Assembly (NCBI GenBank): GCA_047631875.1
Contig: JBLIAZ010000065.1
Span: 1-12,063 of the forward strand
DNA from: JBLIAZ01 sp047631875
GTDB lineage: Bacteria > Bacteroidota > Bacteroidia > Flavobacteriales_C > GCA-002722245
Reading direction: 5' to 3'
Length of the DNA stretch: 12,063 nt
Shown here one piece after another: positions 6,292 to 12,063 of the stretch. The notes below the pieces were generated by a model. That model did not search any database. It had not been told where the DNA came from and saw only the letters and a program-made list of their open reading frames with translations. Both the position numbers and the translations under genes were made by a program. The first letter of the stretch is position 1. The number at the start of each line of letters is the position of its first letter.

Positions 6292-7257
6292 TTATAATCC
6301 TTCTTTGATTAAATCATGAAAATGAATAATCCCAACGTAATTGTCAGTATCATCGATTACAATAATTTGACTGATATTCGATTGTTTGAGCACAGCTAGA
6401 GCTTCAATGGCCAGTTCATTCTCATTTATTGTTTTAGGTGAAGCACTCATGATATCCTTTGCAACTACATCATCAAGTTTCGAATTGTCTTGCAACATTC
6501 TACGAATATCTCCATCGGTTATCATTCCAACTAAATTCTCTTTGTCCATCACTGCCGTGGCACCCATTCTTTTCGAACTAATTTCAAAAATTACCTTCTC
6601 AAGTGGGGAATCAGTTAACACACTGGCTTTTTGATTTTCATTCATCAACTGCTTCACTTGTAAAGACAACTTTTTACCCAATGACCCTCCAGGATGTGAT
6701 TTAGCAAAATCTTCATTTGAAAAACCTCTTATTTCCATTAAACACACTGCTAATGCATCTCCTAATGCTAGTTGTACAGTGGTGCTTGAAGTAGGTACTT
6801 CGACCAAATCACACGCTTCTGTATCAACCTGAGCGTCAATCACATGGTCTGCATTCTGCGCTAAAAAACTACGTTTATCACCTACAATCGCAATGATGCA
6901 ATTTTTTCTGGATTGAATAAATGGCACCAAACTTTTGATTTCAGGACTGTTACCACTGTTGGATATACATAAAACTATGTCATCATTTAGCAAAAGTCCT
7001 AAATCGCCATGCAATGCTTCAGCGGCATGCATAAAAATGGAAGGAGTTCCTGTTGAATTAAATGTGGCAACAATTTTATTTGCTATTGCCGCACTTTTCC
7101 CAATTCCGGTGACAATAATTCGACCTTTGCAATTTGCAATCAGATGAACACTTTCAATGAAGTTTTGATCTAGTCTCTGAGCAGCTTTCAACAAACTGTC
7201 CGTCTCTATATCAATGACTTTTTTAGCAATACTTAAAATTTGTTTGTTCTCTTTCAC
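6292..7257 (-). CDS. kdsD: Arabinose-5-phosphate isomerase, KpsF/GutQ/KdsD family
   Basis: Converts D-ribulose-5-phosphate to D-arabinose-5-phosphate, the first committed precursor of Kdo in lipopolysaccharide. The 321-residue protein has an N-terminal SIS sugar-isomerase domain (to about 190) and two C-terminal CBS domains (about 205-260 and 270-321). Residues aligning with the E. coli KdsD catalytic set are visible: K54 in GIGKSA, H83 in ALHGDLG, E106 in SGNSPEI, E147 in DTEAC, and H188 in KSHPGGSLGKK. The start is GTG; an in-frame TAA at 7276-7278 excludes a longer protein, and no other ATG, GTG or TTG lies in between. One oddity is VEVPTSSTT at 152-160, where I remember the family having NLAPTTSTT. 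It leads the operon with tatC and lptB, joining Kdo supply and LPS export, and diverges from recQ. The symbol kpsF is also used. Confidence 0.93.
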   Translation of the reverse strand: MKENKQILSIAKKVIDIETDSLLKAAQRLDQNFIESVHLIANCKGRIIVTGIGKSAAIANKIVATFNSTGTPSIFMHAAEALHGDLGLLLNDDIVLCISNSGNSPEIKSLVPFIQSRKNCIIAIVGDKRSFLAQNADHVIDAQVDTEACDLVEVPTSSTTVQLALGDALAVCLMEIRGFSNEDFAKSHPGGSLGKKLSLQVKQLMNENQKASVLTDSPLEKVIFEISSKRMGATAVMDKENLVGMITDGDIRRMLQDNSKLDDVVAKDIMSASPKTINENELAIEALAVLKQSNISQIIVIDDTDNYVGIIHFHDLIKEGL

Positions 7258-7264
7258 TTTTAAA

Positions 7265-7270
7265 CACCTT
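7265..7270 (-). promoter_or_regulatory. Shine-Dalgarno-like site before the kdsD GTG start
   Basis: AAGGTG on the minus strand lies seven bases upstream of the GTG start of kdsD. It resembles AAGGAG and is well spaced. The other gene starts in this window lack such a motif, so it is unusual here and supports the GTG as the true start. A chance hexamer cannot be excluded. Confidence 0.4.
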
Positions 7271-7319
7271 ATTGTTTAATTTAACTTAGGTTTTTCTGGA
7301 CAAGCTTTATTCTAAATCT

Positions 7320-7327
7320 TAAATTTG
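7320..7327 (+). promoter_or_regulatory. Putative recQ -7 promoter element
   Basis: TAAATTTG is an exact TAnnTTTG match in the kdsD/recQ divergent region. It lies 42 bases before the recQ ATG, giving an expected leader of roughly 35 bases. I see no good TTTG or TTG at the right distance upstream (the sequence there is TTTTTCTGG), so the promoter is only half supported. Confidence 0.3.
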
Positions 7328-7369
7328 AGTAAGCCCTGTAAAAGTATTGAAAATAAATAAGACCACTTA

Positions 7370-9553
7370 ATGGATATTATCACAAATTCCACAAAAGAAG
7401 CGCTAAAAAAGTATTTTGGCTTTTCCCGTTTCAAAGGAAGGCAAGAAGAAATTATTCAACATCTATTAGACAAAAAAAACACTTTTGTCATTATGCCCAC
7501 TGGTGGCGGTAAATCTATTTGCTATCAACTTCCTGCATTGATGATGAAAGGCACTGCAATAGTGGTCTCTCCACTAATTGCTTTAATGAAAAACCAAGTA
7601 GACGCTGTACGATATCATGCGAACAACAACAAAATTGCACACTACATTAATTCCTCTTTGTCGAGAGGTGAGATTGAAAGCATCAAAGACGATCTAAGGG
7701 CTGGAAAAACAAAACTTTTATACTTAGCTCCCGAATCATTAACTAAAGCTGAGAATATTAAATTACTCAAGGAACTAGAACTTTCATTTTGTGCCATCGA
7801 TGAAGCTCATTGTATATCTGAATGGGGACATGATTTCCGACCAGAATACAGGAGACTACGCGGCATCATAGAATCCATTGCTAAAATACCTTTGATAGCC
7901 CTGACAGCAACCGCTACGCCAAAAGTACAACACGACATTCAAAAAAACTTAGGAATGTTGGACGCTAAAATATTTCAAGACTCGTTCAACAGAGACAACC
8001 TCTTTTATGAGGTTCGTCCAAAATTTGACGTAAAAAAGAACATTGTTCAGCACATTAAAAAAAACGAAGGAAAATCTGGAATCATATATTGTTTAAGCAG
8101 AAAGAAGGTAGAGGAAATCGCTGAGTTTTTACAGTTGAATGGAATCAAAGCTCTTCCTTATCACGCCGGACTAGATACCACTACGAGAAGCAAGCACCAG
8201 GACGCCTTTTTAATGGAAGATACTGATGTAATTGTTGCAACCATTGCTTTTGGAATGGGAATTGACAAACCCGACGTTCGTTTTGTAATTCACCATGACA
8301 TCCCTAAGAGTGTGGAAGGATATTATCAAGAAACAGGTAGAGCCGGGAGAGATGGAGGGGAAGGTCATTGCATTGCATTTTACGCGTATAAAGACATTGA
8401 GAAACTAGAAAAGTTTTTAGTAGGTAAATCTATCGCCGAGCAAGAAATAGGCAAACAGCTACTGCATGAAATAGTTTCCTACTCAGAATCGGCCATGTGT
8501 AGAAGGAAAGTATTGTTAAATTACTTTGCTGAAGAGTTTAATGAAGAAAACTGTGACAAAAAGTGTGATAATTGCAGTAATCCCAAAGAAAAATTTGAAG
8601 GAAAGGAATCCATAGTTATCGTGCTTTCTATTGTTAAACTATTGAAACAAAGATTTAAATTTAGACATGTGGTTAACTTTCTTTTAGGGGTTAAAACAGC
8701 CGAAATTAAAGATTATAAACACATAGATCTACCAGAATTTGGCTGTGGAAAAGAGGAGGACGAAAAATATTGGAATGCCGTTATTAGGCAATCTATTGTG
8801 CACGGGTTTATTTCAAAAGAAACTGACAGTTATGGCACTTTAAAGCTAACCGAAAAAGGGGAAGTTTTTCTGTTAAAACCTAGTTCTACCATGCTTACTC
8901 AAAACCATGACTACGACAAAATTCCTGAAGATTTTTACACGAAAAATGAAAAAGCAAGTATGGCGGACAAAGTTCTTTTGAGTATTCTAAAGGACATAAG
9001 AAAAAAAGTTGCCACTCAAAAAAACATACCCCCTTTTGTTATATTTCAAGACCCCTCTTTAGAGGACATGGCTGCTCAATACCCCTGCTCTAACGAAGAG
9101 CTAAGTAATATCGTAGGTGTAGGGTTAGGCAAATCACACAAATTCGGAAGTGAATTCATAAGTGCCATTAGTAAATACGTCACAGAAAATAACATAGAAA
9201 GACCGAACGAAATTGTAGTGAAATCAGCTGTAAACAAATCGGGACTAAAAGTATTTATTATTCAAAGCATTGATAGAAAAATACCCATTGAAGATATTGC
9301 CGAAAGTAAAGGAATAAAGATTGAAAAAATAATTGAAGAAATAGAAGGCATAGTATCGTCTGGTACAAAACTAAACATCAATTATTACATTGATGAAATG
9401 TTAGAAGAAGACCAACAAGAAGATTTATATGAATATTTCATGGAAGCAGAAAGCGACAGTCTTGAGGAGGCGGTAGAAGAATTTGATGGAGAATATGAAG
9501 AAGAAGAAATTCGATTCATGCGAATAAAATTTATGAGCGAAGTTGCTAACTGA
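7370..9553 (+). CDS. recQ: ATP-dependent DNA helicase RecQ
   Basis: A 3'-5' superfamily 2 DNA helicase acting in recombination repair and stalled-fork processing. The 727-residue product has the full domain set: helicase core with FKGRQEEII (21-29), Walker A MPTGGGKS (42-49, K48), DEAH (144-147) and the RecQ aromatic-rich loop up to EWGHDFRPEYRRL, motif III ALTATATPK (177-185), motif V (VIVATIAFGMGIDKPDVR) and motif VI QETGRAGRDG (320-329). The RecQ zinc site is C377, C395, C399 and C402. A winged-helix RQC region (about 410-505), an HRDC-like region (about 529-606) and a C-terminal helix-turn-helix-like extension (about 617-675) follow, ending in an acidic tail. This long form fits Bacteroidota RecQ as I remember it. 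The gene stands alone, divergent from kdsD and convergent with the porin gene; a hairpin covers its stop codon. Confidence 0.98.
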   Translation: MDIITNSTKEALKKYFGFSRFKGRQEEIIQHLLDKKNTFVIMPTGGGKSICYQLPALMMKGTAIVVSPLIALMKNQVDAVRYHANNNKIAHYINSSLSRGEIESIKDDLRAGKTKLLYLAPESLTKAENIKLLKELELSFCAIDEAHCISEWGHDFRPEYRRLRGIIESIAKIPLIALTATATPKVQHDIQKNLGMLDAKIFQDSFNRDNLFYEVRPKFDVKKNIVQHIKKNEGKSGIIYCLSRKKVEEIAEFLQLNGIKALPYHAGLDTTTRSKHQDAFLMEDTDVIVATIAFGMGIDKPDVRFVIHHDIPKSVEGYYQETGRAGRDGGEGHCIAFYAYKDIEKLEKFLVGKSIAEQEIGKQLLHEIVSYSESAMCRRKVLLNYFAEEFNEENCDKKCDNCSNPKEKFEGKESIVIVLSIVKLLKQRFKFRHVVNFLLGVKTAEIKDYKHIDLPEFGCGKEEDEKYWNAVIRQSIVHGFISKETDSYGTLKLTEKGEVFLLKPSSTMLTQNHDYDKIPEDFYTKNEKASMADKVLLSILKDIRKKVATQKNIPPFVIFQDPSLEDMAAQYPCSNEELSNIVGVGLGKSHKFGSEFISAISKYVTENNIERPNEIVVKSAVNKSGLKVFIIQSIDRKIPIEDIAESKGIKIEKIIEEIEGIVSSGTKLNINYYIDEMLEEDQQEDLYEYFMEAESDSLEEAVEEFDGEYEEEEIRFMRIKFMSEVAN

Positions 9554-9560
9554 TTAGCAA
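9543..9560. terminator. Hairpin spanning the recQ stop codon (weak terminator candidate)
   Basis: TTGCTAA (9543-9549) and TTAGCAA (9554-9560) form a perfect 7-bp inverted repeat with a four-base CTGA loop that contains most of the recQ TGA stop. It sits at the 18-bp junction between convergent recQ and the porin gene. There is no T tract after it on either strand, so intrinsic termination would be weak at best. Confidence 0.3.
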
Positions 9561-9571
9561 TAAAAGATCCT

Positions 9572-11365
9572 CTAGTTCTTAAATACCCAACTAAACCCTA
9601 CCCTAATGTACCTAGGAAGAACCGGTCTGTTCGGATACAAATAATAAGCTCGAGAAACACTCTCAAACAGCACATTTTCGCCTTTCACGAATACATTAGC
9701 TTCTCCTATTTTCACCGTAGCAAAAACATCCAATAAAGGAATCCCTCCCACAATTTTGTTGTTTTGGAGATAAGTTCTGCGCAAATTTGGATTGTAGTCG
9801 AGTCCTGTAAAACTTGTAAAATAAGTGAATATGTATCCCGCGGTAAATTTTAGCTCCCCTAATTTTAAATTATATGTAAATACATTCCTTAAATTGTAAG
9901 TTGGGAACCTCAACACATCAGAACTTGACTTCTGATAAGAAAATTTCGTATAAACGCTAATGTGCTTACTTTTATAAGTATTAAATAAACCAAGGTTCAA
10001 ATATTGAATTTGCTCCGTCAATTGAACTGGAAGAGAAAGCGTATCCATATAGATCCAATCATCAAGCAGTTGTACCTTTGCTTCCAATCCAGTAAAAGAC
10101 GGTTTATGAAGCAATGAATAATCAATTGATTGATTTCTCACTTTAGTAAAGGCATTATCCCACTTAAAATGATTCCCTTGGTATTTCAAATAAAAGTATC
10201 CTGGCAAATTGTAATCTAGTTTGTACTCAATAGAGTTCAACCATGACCTAGATATCTTTGTGTGATGAGAAACGGACATCGTATAACCATTTTTCCACAA
10301 ACCATTAAGGTTATAACTCCCCCTAACAGAAAATCTTCCTAGTCCATAGTTACTAAAGGTAAAGCTCACAAAAGACTTATCTAATGCATTCCAATCGTAG
10401 TGCGAGTAATTATGAGCAAGTTTAAAAAGATTTCTGTTATTTGAATCTAACAACTGATAATAAATCTCATACCCTCTTTTAGAAAATCCTAAACTATCCC
10501 AAGTCTCGTTCAAGTTTATCAATGTTGTATCAAAAATTCCGCTGTCAATGTCCGCACGGTCCATGGAATAAACATACTGCTCCTTTCTAAAATTAACTTC
10601 ATACCCAAAAGTATGCAGGTGTTTCGGTTGAACGCTGTCAGCTACTGAACTGTCGTTTGGATCAATATAATTTAACACATACTGATTTCCAACATAAGCA
10701 TTCGTTGTAGCTATTGAACTTTTTGCTGCATGTAATAAGACAGGAACAGTATACACCGTCAACTCCAAAGCATTTTCATACACTAATGAGTCAGTAATTC
10801 CACCATTATGTTGCAAAGAGTAGCTATTCTTTGCAAAGCCATAATTAAATCTATTTTCACCCACTCTTTTCGCAAAGTTTAGTAGGAATCCTACATTCTT
10901 GACATTTGAATTTGCAAACCGACTTTCAGAAGCTGTTCTATCGAAAACTAAATTCATATATGTATTCCCAACCTTATCACTGTACTTCGCCAAAAACTCG
11001 TGAGAAGCATCCAATCCATATAAATAGTTGACATTGGTGACAGATGAATCCGTAAGTACAAAGTCATTACTTCCTAACTCCGTCAAGGTGAGTTCATCAT
11101 ACCACTTTCCTAATGTAAATTGTGGTGTCAATCTCAATCGCAAACCTCCTGTAGTTTGAGAAAACAAATAGGGATTAAACACTTGTTTGCTGTCTTGTTT
11201 TATCACCGTCAGCAATCCAGTAGAATCATTTTCAATCGCATCATTAATATAACCGTCCACAGACAGCGTATCACCACCTTTAGAAATGGAAAAAAAGAAT
11301 GCGAACAGAAACAACAAGATTAATTTGCCGCTCGTAAATTGAAAATAATTTGTTACAGTATTCAT
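9572..11365 (-). CDS. Putative outer-membrane beta-barrel porin (Porin_10-like)
   Basis: A 597-residue predicted outer-membrane protein. From the chosen ATG it has a basic-then-hydrophobic N-terminus (about residues 14-28) typical of a Sec signal peptide, with likely cleavage near SIS-KG (about 28-30). The remainder is rich in alternating polar/aromatic strands (Tyr, Phe, Asn, Ser), as in a beta barrel. The C-terminal block PLLDVFATVKIG at about 543-554, followed by VFVKGEN and a final GFSWVF, resembles the Bacteroidota putative porin family (Pfam Porin_10); this is recognition from memory, and substrate is unknown. I chose the ATG at 11363-11365. The open frame continues upstream through the rRNA terminator into 5S rRNA, so the longest ORF is not real. 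An ATG at 11387-11389 is possible, but it lies upstream of an exact -7 promoter element, and the signal peptide fits the shorter form. No SusC/SusD features or TonB plug are visible. Confidence 0.7.
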   Translation of the reverse strand: MNTVTNYFQFTSGKLILLFLFAFFFSISKGGDTLSVDGYINDAIENDSTGLLTVIKQDSKQVFNPYLFSQTTGGLRLRLTPQFTLGKWYDELTLTELGSNDFVLTDSSVTNVNYLYGLDASHEFLAKYSDKVGNTYMNLVFDRTASESRFANSNVKNVGFLLNFAKRVGENRFNYGFAKNSYSLQHNGGITDSLVYENALELTVYTVPVLLHAAKSSIATTNAYVGNQYVLNYIDPNDSSVADSVQPKHLHTFGYEVNFRKEQYVYSMDRADIDSGIFDTTLINLNETWDSLGFSKRGYEIYYQLLDSNNRNLFKLAHNYSHYDWNALDKSFVSFTFSNYGLGRFSVRGSYNLNGLWKNGYTMSVSHHTKISRSWLNSIEYKLDYNLPGYFYLKYQGNHFKWDNAFTKVRNQSIDYSLLHKPSFTGLEAKVQLLDDWIYMDTLSLPVQLTEQIQYLNLGLFNTYKSKHISVYTKFSYQKSSSDVLRFPTYNLRNVFTYNLKLGELKFTAGYIFTYFTSFTGLDYNPNLRRTYLQNNKIVGGIPLLDVFATVKIGEANVFVKGENVLFESVSRAYYLYPNRPVLPRYIRVGFSWVFKN

Positions 11366-11376
11366 CACAGAGTGCA

Positions 11377-11384
11377 CAAATATA
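11377..11384 (-). promoter_or_regulatory. Putative porin-gene -7 promoter element
   Basis: TATATTTG on the minus strand is an exact TAnnTTTG match, ending 11 bases before the preferred start codon, so the leader would be about 4-8 bases. No clear TTTG or TTG is seen at the expected distance upstream (the sequence there is GGTTAAG). The element lies just downstream of the rRNA terminator, which is where an independent promoter would be needed. Confidence 0.35.
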
Positions 11385-11457
11385 AACATAGCATTTAAGT
11401 TCTTAACCTGAGTATTAGGTAAAAGCAACAAAAATGCTGTTGTACCAAAAAATTGGC

Positions 11458-11491
11458 AAAAAAAAAGCCTTACCAAAAAGGTAAGGCTTTT
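11458..11491 (-). terminator. Intrinsic terminator of the rRNA operon
   Basis: Read on the minus strand, a 12-bp perfect stem (AAAAGCCTTACC, 11463-11474, pairing with 11480-11491) with a five-base loop is followed by a run of nine T residues. It begins about 6 bases after the 5S rRNA 3' end. The T tract exists only on the minus strand, so termination is directional. It separates the rRNA operon from the co-directional porin gene. Confidence 0.92.
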
Positions 11492-11496
11492 ATAAA

Positions 11497-11605
<109 letters not shown>

Positions 11606-11670
11606 GACTTTTGAATATTTTAACTTATAAAATCGAGAAAAATAGAAGAAACAAATTTATGTCGTACGAC
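11606..11670 (-). other. 23S-5S spacer with a perfect palindrome
   Basis: This AT-rich spacer of about 65 bases contains no tRNA. GTCGTACGAC at 11661-11670 is a perfect 10-bp palindrome lying directly after the estimated 23S 3' end; it may take part in precursor processing, but nothing in the sequence proves it. Confidence 0.5.

Positions 11671-12063
<393 letters not shown>

Noticed and set aside
6386..7147. Two plus-strand ORFs opposite kdsD.
   Set aside because: They are shadows of the CBS and SIS coding sequence on the minus strand.
11120..11323. Plus-strand 67-codon ORF opposite the porin signal-peptide region.
   Set aside because: Antisense to the porin N-terminal part, with no upstream promoter element or recognisable motif.

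Overview
The window is an AT-rich chromosomal segment of a Bacteroidota bacterium, most likely order Flavobacteriales. The evidence is a gldB-gldC gliding-motility pair at the left edge, Bacteroidota-type DnaG, RecQ, TatC and KdsD sequences, a porin of the Bacteroidota-restricted Porin_10 kind, near-absence of Shine-Dalgarno sequences, and several exact matches to the Bacteroidota primary-sigma -7 element TAnnTTTG. I cannot name the genus from this sequence.

Layout, left to right. (1) The 3' end of gldB and all of gldC (+). (2) dnaG (-), convergent with gldC. (3) ispE (-), 168 bp upstream of dnaG; the gap holds a possible 31-codon upstream ORF and a structured hairpin. (4) accA (+), divergent from ispE across a 90-bp promoter region. 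(5) A tight minus-strand operon kdsD/kpsF-tatC-lptB, whose last gene converges on accA with a 31-bp gap. (6) recQ (+), divergent from kdsD. (7) A large outer-membrane beta-barrel gene (-), convergent with recQ with an 18-bp gap. (8) The distal end of a ribosomal RNA operon on the minus strand: the 3' part of 23S rRNA (cut by the window edge), then 5S rRNA, then a strong intrinsic terminator.

The genes are mostly housekeeping functions: replication priming (DnaG), isoprenoid precursor synthesis by the MEP pathway (IspE), fatty-acid synthesis initiation (AccA), recombination and repair (RecQ), translation (rRNA), and envelope construction. KdsD makes the Kdo precursor arabinose-5-phosphate, LptB powers lipopolysaccharide export, TatC exports folded proteins, and the Porin_10-like protein is an outer-membrane channel candidate.

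I found no mobile element, CRISPR array, tRNA, defence locus or convincing new system. The items most worth a second look are local: promoter elements placed so that dnaG, accA and the porin would have almost no 5' leader; a small frame ending one base before the dnaG start; an acidic low-complexity insertion in DnaG built on a DNA-level direct repeat; and start-codon corrections for ispE, kdsD and the porin.
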